This document shows positions 1 through 9,504 of a DNA stretch of 64,000 nucleotides, piece after piece; positions within the stretch are counted from its first letter, which is position 1, and each line of letters opens with the position of its first letter. The notes beneath the pieces were generated by a model. It searched no databases and had not been told where the DNA came from. It saw only the letters and a list, made by a program, of their open reading frames with translations. Position numbers and translations under genes: made by a program. Source of the DNA: Ralstonia soli (GTDB lineage Bacteria > Pseudomonadota > Gammaproteobacteria > Burkholderiales > Burkholderiaceae); NCBI RefSeq assembly GCF_023955655.1, contig NZ_JAMXHT010000007.1:1-64000 (forward strand), in the 5' to 3' direction.

Positions 1-104
1 CTCAGTATGGCCACGTCGATCACTCCGAACTCCCGCTCCTTGCCGAGCGGGACAGTGTTCTATACGTGGGTCAACATTCGATGCAAAAACCTACCTCGGA
101 TGGG

Positions 105-530
105 TCAGGATTCGGTGCAAATCAACACAGTCAACACACAGAGCTCCCTGCCTTCCTGGTCAAGCAACCGCCGAGCGTTGGCGATTTGGTCTGCTACCTC
201 GGGACGGCCCAGTTTTGCGTGTGGTTTGACCTCTACCAGTACAGATCGCCCATCGCGCAAAAGCAGTTCAAAGTCCGGCGTATAGCGCCACACTGGTGCC
301 TCGGAGCGAATCGTGCACGGCTGCTCACGATAGGCAACTATGGACGGGTGCATTTCGAAGAGAACGAGTGCGTCTGCCTCGAGCAACTCCTCATAGGCGA
401 TCATCCGCCCGTTCTTCCTACTCGGAAATTTGCCGCGCAAAATACTTCCTGATCGAGAGAGTATGTTGCGCGCAGGGGCGTATGCACCATTCGCACCCTC
501 GCGCCGAAGAAGGTGCATATAGAACCTCAC
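105..530 (-). CDS. TnsA-like endonuclease, short or truncated
   Basis: Residues about 35-110 resemble the N-terminal catalytic domain of Tn7-type TnsA. They show a basic FPSRKNGRM stretch, then AYEELLEADAL, REQPCTI, YTPDFELLLRDG and VLVEVKP, which supply the E, D and ExK positions of a restriction-like fold. TnsA normally makes the 5'-end cuts during Tn7-family transposition and works with TnsB. The start is GTG at 530 or ATG at 518. At about 141 residues it is much shorter than Tn7 TnsA, and its last dozen residues look unlike the family, so a frameshift near 110-130 or a truncated copy is possible. Any partner genes (tnsB, tnsC) would lie to the left, outside the window. Family assignment is fairly sure; activity is not. 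Confidence 0.6.
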   Translation of the reverse strand: MRFYMHLLRREGANGAYAPARNILSRSGSILRGKFPSRKNGRMIAYEELLEADALVLFEMHPSIVAYREQPCTIRSEAPVWRYTPDFELLLRDGRSVLVEVKPHAKLGRPEVADQIANARRLLDQEGRELCVLTVLICTES

Positions 531-892
531 TCAGTCGACAAACGTCGACGGTCAGACGAGCGCTCCGAAGCATCATGCGGGTGCCGGCGCAAAGCACGGT
601 GTTCCGTGAAACTTCATTGGGTCGCTAGATCATTGATGCCAAGATTAAACAACAGACAAGATTGATCAAGTGCAAATTGGACTACGCTGATGATCTTTAA
701 GAAAAAAGTTGTCGTCTTTGAATATTCCGACAATTGTCTGCAGCGCTTTTTCACTCGCCAAAGTAGCATTAGTAGATTGTTCGCCCCGGCTACGTACCCA
801 CCTCTGCATACGCGTACTGCGTTTGCGCGTCCCGCTCTTTTGGGAGATGGGCTTGACGGGGCGGCGGAAAGATTACCGCTGATGAGTGCGGC
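531..892. other. Intergenic region upstream of the TnsA-like gene and exonuclease
   Basis: I see no gene here. The stretch is visibly less GC-rich than the flanks. It holds a 10-bp palindrome, GACAATTGTC, at 729-738, and a short inverted pair TGTCG (710-714) and CGACA (728-732). In Tn7-like elements the transposon end lies just upstream of tnsA, so a terminus could be in this stretch, but I could not identify repeated TnsB-type sites with confidence. Confidence 0.35.
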
Positions 893-1435
893 ATGATTCT
901 CATTGTTGACCTTGAGGCGACCTGCTCGGACGATGGTTCAATCCCCGAGGAAGAGATGGAGATCGTCGAGATCGGTGCGTGCTGGGTTGATCGGCGAGGA
1001 CACATCTTTGACGAATTCCAGAGCTTCGTGCGCCCGAATCGGCACCCTCACCTAACACCGTTCTGTGCAGCCCTGACCGGCATCAATCAAAGTGACATCG
1101 ACGGTGCTGAAGACTTCCCTCGTGCAGCAGCTCGCCTACAGTCGTTTTCATGTCGGTTTTCCCAGCCCGATGCTGTATGGGGAAGCTGGGGCGCGTACGA
1201 TCGAAAGCAGATCGAACGGGAAAGTGCTCAGCATGGTTTGCGCATGCCGATCACACTGCCGCACCAAAACCTCAAGCGGCTATTCGCGAAGCGCCGACGG
1301 ACGGGCAAAGAGGTAGGCATGGCAATGGCTTTGAACCTTGTCGGATGCAAAGCAGAAGGAAACCATCACCGGGCGCTGGACGATGCTCGCAATATCGCGC
1401 GCCTTGTTCCTTGGGTGTATGGTGTTGAGACGTAA
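893..1435 (+). CDS. DEDDh-family 3'-5' exonuclease (ERI-1/KapD-like)
   Basis: This is a stand-alone exonuclease domain of about 180 residues. Exo I is IVDLEAT (Asp6, Glu8), Exo II is the WGSWGAYDRKQIE segment carrying the central Asp, and Exo III is HHRALDDARN with the His and last Asp. All four acidic residues and the histidine are visible, so it should be catalytically competent on DNA or RNA ends. The closest named group is the ERI-1/KapD-like DnaQ superfamily, which trims RNA or DNA 3' ends. It converges with the large helicase gene and is followed by a small ORF on the same strand. In this setting it may be part of a defence or mobile module, but no substrate can be read from sequence. 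Confidence 0.8.
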   Translation: MILIVDLEATCSDDGSIPEEEMEIVEIGACWVDRRGHIFDEFQSFVRPNRHPHLTPFCAALTGINQSDIDGAEDFPRAAARLQSFSCRFSQPDAVWGSWGAYDRKQIERESAQHGLRMPITLPHQNLKRLFAKRRRTGKEVGMAMALNLVGCKAEGNHHRALDDARNIARLVPWVYGVET

Positions 1436-1466
1436 CCCGCAGCTTGGTCGCATGAGGGTGAATTCA

Positions 1467-1628
1467 ATGGACGATCAGAAACAAGGGACGCTTGCTGCTC
1501 CAAAGGTCATTGTTCGCCGCAAGTCAAGGCGAGTGATAGTTACACCGGCGATGAAAGAGCGTTTGCGCAAGGAGGCCCAGACGTCTACGCGCACTCGTTT
1601 TCCCGAACTGCCTGAGTGGCAACGTTGA
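1467..1628 (+). CDS. Small basic hypothetical protein
   Basis: This ORF of about 53 residues starts 31 bp after the exonuclease. The start at 1467 is preceded by a Shine-Dalgarno-like GAGGGTG six bases upstream; an ATG at 1452 is an alternative. The product is rich in Lys and Arg in its first half (VIVRRKSRRVIVTPAMKERLRKE) with no hydrophobic segment, which would fit a nucleic-acid or partner-binding peptide. I do not recognise a family. Tight spacing suggests co-transcription with the exonuclease. Confidence 0.4.
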   Translation: MDDQKQGTLAAPKVIVRRKSRRVIVTPAMKERLRKEAQTSTRTRFPELPEWQR

Positions 1629-1717
1629 TCGGCCTGTTCGAGAACTTTGTTCGCGACTCTTTGTCTGGGACGATGCTTCATTAGCAAGGTGCTTACGCTG
1701 ACGCGTCTTCTCTTCCG

Positions 1718-4700
1718 CTATTCCGCAGAGCGCATCGGTTCGTCCGTGGCAGTCAACACCCCTGCGACCTCCTTCAGTTGCCGTCGAGCAATCATAGTAT
1801 CGACAGCCTGTTCAAGAACGCTGCGAACCTGGCTGCCTGTGCTGCGAATTCCGAATCCACGCGACACAGCCTGGATGACTTGGTCCCGCGTGGCACCAAA
1901 GCTCCTTTCGATCAGTTGGAGAGCCGCGACTTCGATCTCCTCAGGCGGCAGCATGTCGGCACGACGAAGGGCGATGGTGTTGACCCCTGAGCGATCACGA
2001 GGTACTGGCACACGGTTTGGAGTAGCCAGGAACTCCCCCGAGCGCGTGATTCGGCCCGTCGCTATCGCAATATCAATGGACCTTCCCACCACATCTTCAA
2101 TACGAGCGCCTGCCCGCTTCAGCCCCCAGGCTTCTCGCATCCGGGTAATGACATGGTCGCGATGCACCGGCCCTTCCACGTCGACCGCTTGAACCACCAA
2201 CTCTGTCAACGCTCCTTGCGGCGCTTCATACAGCTCCCCGACGAGATGGCGCGGTCGCACTAACGTCACCTCTTCATAGGGAGCAAAACCGGCGGCATCC
2301 TCTTCATCGGTTACCGTTTCACGCTCCACATAGGGTGCCTCGGCATCCAATTGCTCAGTAAGCGCAACATCCTCTCGTAACTCATCGAATTCGGCCTTAG
2401 CGGCTTCAATGCGACGAATCAGCGCGTCCAGCTGTTCGGTCGGGCGCTGGAACCAATCGGCACTCCAAATCCGATGGATAGTCCAACCGTGTTCCTCCAA
2501 GATCGCCTGTCGCAGCCGATCGCGATCTCGGGCCGAACGAGCACTGTGGTAAGCCGCACCATCGCATTCGATACCCAGCAGGAATCGTCCTGGTCGCTCG
2601 GCATCGAGGACCGCCAAATCAATGAAGAAACCGGCCAAGCCCACTTGTGCTTGGACCTCGTAGCCCCTCGCTCGCAGTGCGTTGGCCACCTGCACCTCGA
2701 ATATGCTGTCATGGTCGCGCCCCGTGACCTCGGCCATCGACAAGCGCCCCGTGCGGGCATATTGGAGGAATATCCGGAATGCGTTGACCCCGGCTCGCTC
2801 CGCCGCATAGGCCGGGTCAATATCCTCATCCGTCATGGACGCAAACACGTCGCATCGCTGCTTAGCGCGGCTAATCAAAACATTCAGGCGCCGTTCACCG
2901 CCAGCCGTACCTAAGGGGCCAAAACGCATTGGTACTCGCCCATTTGGCACCGACCGGCCATAGCCCACAGAGATAAAGATCACGTCACGCTCGTCACCCT
3001 GGACGTTTTCCAGGTTTTTGACGAAGAACGGTTCTGAACGATGTGCCTTGAAGAACTCCTCAACCTCAGGTGACAATCCGCGGCGCAGAAGTTCGAGTTC
3101 ATCAATGATGGCGCGACGCTGAGCAGCGGAAAAGGCTGCTACTCCTAGGGACAACTTCGGGTAGGTGCGTGCGTGGACGATGATCGCTTGGGCCACCGCT
3201 TTTGCTTCGATCAGGTTATTGCGCTTATTGCCAGCGTCGAACAAACCTTCGTGGACATGATGAAACCGTAGGCCCCGGCCACCCTGCGCCGTGTAGGGAC
3301 TCGGCACGATATAGAGCTTGTTCTCATAGAACTGCCGGTTACTAACTGCAATCAATGACTGATGACGGCTCCGGTAATGCCAGCGCAGCATCCGGGTAGG
3401 CAGGCCACGAGCCGTGAACAGACCAAGAATGCTCTCGATATCCGCAACTGCTGTCGCCCCTTCATCATCCTCGTCCTCGTTGCTTGAGGTCATCTTGGCA
3501 AAGAAAGCAGTGGGTGGTAGCTGCTTTGGGTCACCAACCACAACCACTTGTCTAGCGCGAGCAATCGCCCCCAAGGCATCAACGGGTTGAATCTGACTGG
3601 CTTCGTCCATTACCAGCAGATCGAACTCCATGGCGCCCGGCACGAGAAACTGTGCAACGGACAGCGGACTCATCATAAACACCGGTTTGAGCGCTCGTAG
3701 CGCTGGTCCGGCCTTTTCGACGAGCTTACGCAGAGATATGTGACCCTTCTTTTTCTGAATCTCGCCTCGCAATACGCCGAGCGGCCCCAGCGCACCACCA
3801 TCGCGAGGCGGAACGTTTTGGTAATGCGCGTGTACAACTTCCGCGCTCGCAGCAAGGATCCGCTGTCGATCCAGCGCGGCGAACTCCTGCACGAGGCGCC
3901 CATGGGTGGTCCCATCAAATCTGGCGAGATCAGGTTCGAGTCGTACCATCCGCGCATAGGTCGCCTCGAAATAGGCCATCTCGAACGCAGAGGCCAAAGC
4001 GTCCGGCGCAATTCGACCGGCATCTAGGCGATCCACCAGATCACTGCAGCCTTGTGCACGCGCGCGGGCCGAGCGATCTCGGTAGTTCACCCAGCGGAAG
4101 AGCTGTTCGTGCTCCTCGCTCCAGCGTCGCAGGCGCCAAACGAGCACTTCAAGCCGCGCATCCAGGATCGTGCCGCCAATGGAAGCCTCCAGATCCAATT
4201 CGAGTTCGTTACCCAAAGCGGTAAGGCTCGTCTGGATGAGTGCCTGCAATGCAGCCAACACCTTGGCGCGAGACACTAAATGCTCTCGCTCATCAACTCG
4301 GCCAGCTAAAGCTCGAATGTCAGGATTCTGCCTAATCCAGTCCGCGGCAGATTTGAGTGCCGCCCAGTTCGACTGCTCTGCTTGCCATGCGCCATCAAAC
4401 GCTGCACGCCCCAGCGTCAAACCTTCGCGGACAGCCTGCCGATCGCGTTGACCGGCGGCCAGCGCTGCCAAGACAACACGAGCCTCACCCGCGCTTGAGA
4501 CTCCAGCGGGAATCAGCACGCCTGCAGCCGAATACGCACGTGTATATCGCACAGCCAGTTGAAGCAACGAGCGCAAATCGGCACGCTCCACCGCGGCCAC
4601 TTCACCGAATACGGGGCCTCGGGCCACCCCCAAATCGTCCCAGACTTCTTTTAACCCACGCTCGATCTGCAGGCAGACGGCCGATAGTTGTTTGGCGCGC

Positions 4701-7348
4701 GCGGCGACCTCCGTCTTTTCCGGGCCGCGCGCGGCGATCAGTCGTGGTTCAGCCCCGAGGCCTTTCAGGGATCGCATCCACTCGACCAATGCCAAGAGTG
4801 GCGCCGATTGTGACCTCGCACCACGCCAGTCATCGCCAAACGCGCTGCGCCCAAAAGCATCTTCTGCTTCAACAGTCCTCTTCGCGTCCTGCCCCTTAGC
4901 CAGGGTATCCAGCAACCCCAACACGACGGGCAGCGGCTGATTGGGTGTCGCTAGAACGGACCTTACCAATCGATTGGCCGCACGCCATTCACCGCTCAGA
5001 AAGCGAAAAACGCTCGTGCCACGCGATGCCAAGGTTGCACGCGCAGAGGCCAAGCTAAGGGACCACGCCATTTCGGTCAGTTGAGCTCCAATGGCGGTCT
5101 TGGCGGCTTCAAAGTCGGCCACTGCTTGAGCAACTTCTCCGGCACGCTCGACCCCATCATTCCAAAGATCAGACGCGAATGTTTCCGGGCTGGCGGGCGG
5201 AGCAGACGCGACACGCTCACCGATACGGGTCAGTGTCTGGAAATCTCCAAATGTCGATCCGGGATCTCGACCAAGTTGACGAGCAAGAGCAGCCGCTTCC
5301 GCCAGCAAGCGAGGCAATTCTTCGGATAATAGGGCGAGCCGCTGAAACTGCTGCGCATTGAAAGTCTCGGGAAGCTCCGTGAAGGCAGGGAGAACCTCAC
5401 CGAGATCCGCGTCCCAGGCATCCTCAGCAACTCGACCGGTCAAGGCTTCTCGTCGTGCTGCACACTGTTGCCCAAGTTCGAGCAAATGCAGGATGACGTC
5501 AGAATTTTGCCAAACGTCGTGCCCCATGGCCGACGCGGATAACCTGGGGGCTGCCGCAATACGCTGAAGCAACTCCACCATCGGTGGAATGTCAGACAAA
5601 CGAAGCGGTGGCTCAAGTTCCAAGAGCTCAGCTGCAATGGCGAACTGCTGCTGTGCCGCCAAGACCCGCTCTAGTAGCTGCTGGACACGCGCAACCAAAC
5701 GCTCGGCATCCATCGGTGAGATCGCCGGCAGTCCCACACCCACCCAAGCATGATCAGCTGGCCGACCGATTTCAATCACGCGGCTCGCCAAATCGGCCAA
5801 CAAATCCTGGCGCGCAGCGAAGCCATCCTTGCCCCATTGCTCCGGGCTCTCGAGGTGAATGTCGTTCGGGCGCTCCCCCTGTTCGCGTAGGCGCACCAAA
5901 TGCCCAATCACCTGAAATGGAGACAACCCTGATTTCGGATCGATGGCGTGCAGATTCCGAGCATGCGCGTTGAGGCTGTCGCGCGCCTCAGTCAGCCGCG
6001 CGAAAAGGCTTCCTGGATCCGTGACCTTGGGAGCGCCCAGTTCCCACGTGCGCCGAAGCTCGTCCAACACAGCGCGCTTGTTGGCTTTGTTGCTGTGCAG
6101 CTCCAGGCAGGCATCGCCGACGCCTTTATCATCGAGACGGCGCTTTACAACGTCCAATGCGGCCATTTTTTCAGCCACAAAGAGCACGCTTTTCCCGTCT
6201 TTGACGGCAGCGGCAATGATATTGGCGATAGTCTGGCTTTTGCCTGTCCCCGGTGGTCCCTGAATGACTAGATTCCTGCCCCGCCGCACTTCGTGGATCG
6301 CCAGCGCTTGCGAACTGTCGCAATCCAAGATATGTAGCATTTCGGACGGTGGGATCAGCGCATCGATGTTAGCGTCCTCATGCGCGAGCTCCTCGCCGCC
6401 TGCAAAGCCGTCCGCCAGCAGCGAACGAATCAAAGGATGGTCACCTATCGTGGCGCCCTCAGGCCAGACCGCTTGATCTAGGTCCCGGTACATCAGAAAC
6501 TTCGCGAAAGAGAAGAACCCCACCGACATGTGGTCGGGGAATACCTCCCACGTGTCCTTGGTTTCGATGCTCTTCCGAACCAACTCCATGTAACTGAGTG
6601 GCTCGAATGTGTCGCTCGCCTCAAAAGCCGGCATACGGAGCGCATGGACCCGATCGAGATAAGCCTCAAGCGACAGGTTGGACGCAAAGTCCTCCTGCCT
6701 AACCTTCAAGTTGAAACGCTCGCCGGCATTGCCACGATCGAGCTGGACGGGGATTAATAAAAGCGGCGCGTAACGAATGTTCTCTGCGTTGTTCGGATCG
6801 ATCCACTTGAGGGCGCCCATCGCTAGGTAGAGCACGTTGACGCCCTGCTCTTCCTCCAACGTGCGTGCATCCAGATAGAGTTCCAGCAGGCGGCTCTGGA
6901 GACCCTTACTAGTTAGACGAGTTTGCAGACGAGTGTCGGCATGCCGACGCAAAACACCTCGCTCGTCCCTGCTTTCATCGTCGGGTTGGGCCAATTCCTC
7001 GATCTCATCGGGTTCGGCCTGCCTCTTATCCGTAGACGCATCGGCGGGGACTCCATCAGTACCTTCAGATGCTGGATCATTGGTCTCTGCAGCGCGCCCC
7101 GCTACGAAAGTGAAAGTCTTCCCCTCTCGAACCAACAGTCGAAAGATTTCACCGATTTTCTCATCGATAATTTCGATGGACCGACCACTCCGAGCCCCAC
7201 GGGGCATATTGAGCAACCGGTTACGAGCTGATAGATCGAGCAGTTCGACTCGGACTCGTTCTAGCTTCTCGGCGAGCGGTAAATTACTTTGAAAAATGGT
7301 TTGATTTTCACCGGCAGCCGGCGCGCTTTGCCCTTGTACTGGCTCCAT
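1718..7348 (-). CDS. DUF4011-helicase-Vsr-DUF3320 protein (Hhe-type anti-phage protein)
   Basis: A giant protein of about 1,876 residues. From the N terminus it has a DUF4011 region (LDLSARNRLLN), a superfamily 1 helicase with Walker A GPPGTGKS at about 364-371 and the DEAS box near 1248, GDPKQLPP, and a late motif LNVLISRAKQR. A Vsr/DUF559-like nuclease follows at about 1550-1640 (Glu in FEVQV, Asp in FFIDLAVLD, GIECDGAAYH), then a DUF3320 C terminus. This order matches the single-gene Hhe defence family described from defence-island screens (Gao et al. 2020). It probably acts on invading DNA. The ORF is open upstream to 7483, but ATG at 7348 follows a GGGGAG and directly precedes the conserved domain, so I prefer it. 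All helicase and nuclease motifs appear intact. Confidence 0.85.
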   Translation of the reverse strand: MEPVQGQSAPAAGENQTIFQSNLPLAEKLERVRVELLDLSARNRLLNMPRGARSGRSIEIIDEKIGEIFRLLVREGKTFTFVAGRAAETNDPASEGTDGVPADASTDKRQAEPDEIEELAQPDDESRDERGVLRRHADTRLQTRLTSKGLQSRLLELYLDARTLEEEQGVNVLYLAMGALKWIDPNNAENIRYAPLLLIPVQLDRGNAGERFNLKVRQEDFASNLSLEAYLDRVHALRMPAFEASDTFEPLSYMELVRKSIETKDTWEVFPDHMSVGFFSFAKFLMYRDLDQAVWPEGATIGDHPLIRSLLADGFAGGEELAHEDANIDALIPPSEMLHILDCDSSQALAIHEVRRGRNLVIQGPPGTGKSQTIANIIAAAVKDGKSVLFVAEKMAALDVVKRRLDDKGVGDACLELHSNKANKRAVLDELRRTWELGAPKVTDPGSLFARLTEARDSLNAHARNLHAIDPKSGLSPFQVIGHLVRLREQGERPNDIHLESPEQWGKDGFAARQDLLADLASRVIEIGRPADHAWVGVGLPAISPMDAERLVARVQQLLERVLAAQQQFAIAAELLELEPPLRLSDIPPMVELLQRIAAAPRLSASAMGHDVWQNSDVILHLLELGQQCAARREALTGRVAEDAWDADLGEVLPAFTELPETFNAQQFQRLALLSEELPRLLAEAAALARQLGRDPGSTFGDFQTLTRIGERVASAPPASPETFASDLWNDGVERAGEVAQAVADFEAAKTAIGAQLTEMAWSLSLASARATLASRGTSVFRFLSGEWRAANRLVRSVLATPNQPLPVVLGLLDTLAKGQDAKRTVEAEDAFGRSAFGDDWRGARSQSAPLLALVEWMRSLKGLGAEPRLIAARGPEKTEVAARAKQLSAVCLQIERGLKEVWDDLGVARGPVFGEVAAVERADLRSLLQLAVRYTRAYSAAGVLIPAGVSSAGEARVVLAALAAGQRDRQAVREGLTLGRAAFDGAWQAEQSNWAALKSAADWIRQNPDIRALAGRVDEREHLVSRAKVLAALQALIQTSLTALGNELELDLEASIGGTILDARLEVLVWRLRRWSEEHEQLFRWVNYRDRSARARAQGCSDLVDRLDAGRIAPDALASAFEMAYFEATYARMVRLEPDLARFDGTTHGRLVQEFAALDRQRILAASAEVVHAHYQNVPPRDGGALGPLGVLRGEIQKKKGHISLRKLVEKAGPALRALKPVFMMSPLSVAQFLVPGAMEFDLLVMDEASQIQPVDALGAIARARQVVVVGDPKQLPPTAFFAKMTSSNEDEDDEGATAVADIESILGLFTARGLPTRMLRWHYRSRHQSLIAVSNRQFYENKLYIVPSPYTAQGGRGLRFHHVHEGLFDAGNKRNNLIEAKAVAQAIIVHARTYPKLSLGVAAFSAAQRRAIIDELELLRRGLSPEVEEFFKAHRSEPFFVKNLENVQGDERDVIFISVGYGRSVPNGRVPMRFGPLGTAGGERRLNVLISRAKQRCDVFASMTDEDIDPAYAAERAGVNAFRIFLQYARTGRLSMAEVTGRDHDSIFEVQVANALRARGYEVQAQVGLAGFFIDLAVLDAERPGRFLLGIECDGAAYHSARSARDRDRLRQAILEEHGWTIHRIWSADWFQRPTEQLDALIRRIEAAKAEFDELREDVALTEQLDAEAPYVERETVTDEEDAAGFAPYEEVTLVRPRHLVGELYEAPQGALTELVVQAVDVEGPVHRDHVITRMREAWGLKRAGARIEDVVGRSIDIAIATGRITRSGEFLATPNRVPVPRDRSGVNTIALRRADMLPPEEIEVAALQLIERSFGATRDQVIQAVSRGFGIRSTGSQVRSVLEQAVDTMIARRQLKEVAGVLTATDEPMRSAE

Positions 7349-7786
7349 GAGCTCCCCACACGTTCTTTCTGCCTGCGTCGTTCGAAGGCTTGTTATTCGA
7401 TCAAAATCAGGCAGCTCAGAAGACTCAGTCCTGATAGCTGCCTGCAAATCACTCTCGCGGTCTAACGAGCGTGACATGAGCACATCATGAATCTCGTGTC
7501 TTGCGCTGTTGCGCCGATTATCGCGTTACGCGAGCGAAGTGCCATAGTACCGACGGAGTAGGTACCAATTGGCACCGCCAAATGTAGGATTTTTATATCA
7601 GTTGTTCGGAATTTTTACTTCCACAACACACAAACACGCCCCCGAGGGTCATGGTGTTCACGAGAACCCTTCGATTCAACCACCGGCGCCTCCAAACGCC
7701 TTGGCTTTCCGTGCTGCCACAAGCGAGGCCGGGGTGCGATGTTCTTGAAAATAGCTGATGCAGTTTCGTATCCGCGATGCAGACGC
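7349..7786. other. Intergenic region between the helicase and integrase genes
   Basis: No convincing gene. It should hold the helicase promoter (reading leftward). Two short overlapping minus-strand ORFs start inside the 3' end of the integrase gene (ATG at 7790, overlapping the integrase stop as ATGA, and GTG at 7827). Neither resembles a known family. Confidence 0.3.
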
Positions 7787-9490
7787 TCATTTTCGCGCAG
7801 CAAAAGCTTCTCCAATCTGCCGTGCACGCTTGATCTCGTCGCTGTGCAGGTAGATCGAAGTGGTCGAGACCGAGGCGTGGCGCAGATTGTCGCGCACGGT
7901 GGTCAGTTCGGCGCCGTGCGCCAGGGCGTGGGTAGCATGCGTATGCCGCATCCAGTGTGGACTGGCCTTGCGCAGCTTCTCTGCCAGCACTGCGTAATCT
8001 TTCTCGATGACGTTGGCTGCCGTCTCAAAAAACCTCCTGACCACACTCCACAACCGCGCCGCCGAAATGCCACCGTCGGCATCCAACCCTAACCCACCAA
8101 TCAGCGGCGTCTTCGGGTTCCAACGTGCCCACGTGACTGGTAGCCCGCGCTCGACAAGGTAGCGGTCGAGCGCCGTGCGCGCCAGCGGCGGCAATGCAAC
8201 CTTCCCGGCACGGCTGCCCTTCCCTATCAAATTGAGCCAGTGATCGCCTTGTCGGTCAGTTTCGACGTCGCCAAGCTTGGAAGAAACAAGTTCGCTCGCC
8301 CGCAGGCCGGTCGCATAGCCGAAATCCAACACGAAACGCAGCCGCTGCGCGGCCGGCGCTTCCCACCCATACGACCATTCCAAACCGTCCGCGATGGTGC
8401 GGACCAGCGCCCACTCGCCCTCGGTGAAGGCGTGCGAGGCGTCCAGTGCGGCAGTCCGCCCGCCACCCCGCACCTTGATGCCCGCGAATGGGTTGGCCAG
8501 TACGTAGCGTTGCTGGATCAGCCAGCGGAACATGGCGCCCAATACCGACAGCGCATACGCAGTCGAACGTGCCGAGAGCCCGTCCGTGAACGGCCGCCAT
8601 TCGACCGAGGTGCGCGGCCGCGCCGGACCGACCCAGCGCTCCCGTGGTGTCGGCCGTCGCAAGAAGCTCCGGTAGGCGATCGCGTCCTCGGTGGTGAGTG
8701 AGGAGAGCGGCCGACTGCGTTCGACGATCGCCCACAGGATCAGGCGTTCCGCCTCCTTGCGATAAGCGCGCTGGGTGGCGGGCGATTCATGCAGGGACAG
8801 CCAGGCCTGGACCGCTTCGTAGTCGTTGTCAGCAGCGAGGGTGCAGGTCTCGCGCGGCGCACGGAACTGCCCTTCCGAGCCGTCGACCTCGTGTGGCAGG
8901 CGCAACTGCTCCCAGGGCACCACCACACCGAGGACCTGTTCCGCGACCAATGCCCGGGCACGCTCGGTCAGTTGCGGATGCTCGGCAAAGAAGATCTCGA
9001 TACGTCGCGCGCTGGCCTGCCCCAACCCGGGAATGATGGCCCACCAACGGCGCCGACGCGGCACGCGAACGGTCAGGTCGGCGAGAGTACTAATGCCGGC
9101 TGCACGCAACGCAGCGACGGCACGCGCATCCAGCCACAGCGCCACGTCATCGCTGATGACCGGCTCCGGCAATCGCAACATCCGCAGTAGCTCGATCGCC
9201 TGGTCGGCTGCCCTACCTTGCTTGGCACGTTCGGCCGCCGGAATCTCAAACAGCACCGCCAAGTCTTCACGCTGACGCCGACGCGCAAACGCAGCAAGCT
9301 GGCGCCGAATACGGCCAAGCACGCCGCGCGAGGACTGCCTCGGCGTCAAGCGGTCGCCCAGGTAGCGCTCAACCGCCTCGCGGGTGGACAGGCCGGCATG
9401 CCAGCCCCGCAGCGCCGCCAGTTCGGTGGCATCAGGGAAGCCAGCTGGGGTGCCGATGGAGGAATCGATTGGGAGCAGACGCGTTTTCAT
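7787..9490 (-). CDS. Tyrosine recombinase/phage integrase with N-terminal DUF3701-type domain
   Basis: This 567-residue protein has a large N-terminal extension (about 1-200) that includes a helix-hairpin-like segment (IPGLGQASARRIEIFF), as in DUF3701-type integrases of Burkholderiales. A SAM-like core-binding domain follows, then a C-terminal catalytic domain. The catalytic set is visible: Arg397 in ATGLRASEL, His512 and Arg515 in HWMRHTH, the LRHAS box, and nucleophile Tyr547 in TSIYLH. It should perform site-specific recombination for the neighbouring element. It is the rightmost gene of the accessory segment, and a long palindrome lies just upstream of its start. No excisionase gene is evident. 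Confidence in the enzyme class is high; its target site is unknown. Confidence 0.88.
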   Translation of the reverse strand: MKTRLLPIDSSIGTPAGFPDATELAALRGWHAGLSTREAVERYLGDRLTPRQSSRGVLGRIRRQLAAFARRRQREDLAVLFEIPAAERAKQGRAADQAIELLRMLRLPEPVISDDVALWLDARAVAALRAAGISTLADLTVRVPRRRRWWAIIPGLGQASARRIEIFFAEHPQLTERARALVAEQVLGVVVPWEQLRLPHEVDGSEGQFRAPRETCTLAADNDYEAVQAWLSLHESPATQRAYRKEAERLILWAIVERSRPLSSLTTEDAIAYRSFLRRPTPRERWVGPARPRTSVEWRPFTDGLSARSTAYALSVLGAMFRWLIQQRYVLANPFAGIKVRGGGRTAALDASHAFTEGEWALVRTIADGLEWSYGWEAPAAQRLRFVLDFGYATGLRASELVSSKLGDVETDRQGDHWLNLIGKGSRAGKVALPPLARTALDRYLVERGLPVTWARWNPKTPLIGGLGLDADGGISAARLWSVVRRFFETAANVIEKDYAVLAEKLRKASPHWMRHTHATHALAHGAELTTVRDNLRHASVSTTSIYLHSDEIKRARQIGEAFAARK

Positions 9491-9504
9491 GGAAGGCAGT
9501 TTAG

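Noticed and set aside
1-80. Open minus-strand frame at the left edge (VIDVAIL segment) as a tnsB start
   Set aside because: Fewer than 30 codons are visible and they do not match a TnsB N terminus convincingly.
710-732. TGTCG...CGACA inverted pair as a Tn7-like terminus
   Set aside because: Only five bases per arm, no repeated TnsB-type sites and no target duplication identified; not enough to call a transposon end.
7593-7827. Two short overlapping minus-strand ORFs at the 3' end of the integrase gene, one with ATGA overlap at its stop
   Set aside because: The ATGA overlap is suggestive of coupling, but neither product resembles a protein family, the two frames compete, and there is no clear ribosome binding site.
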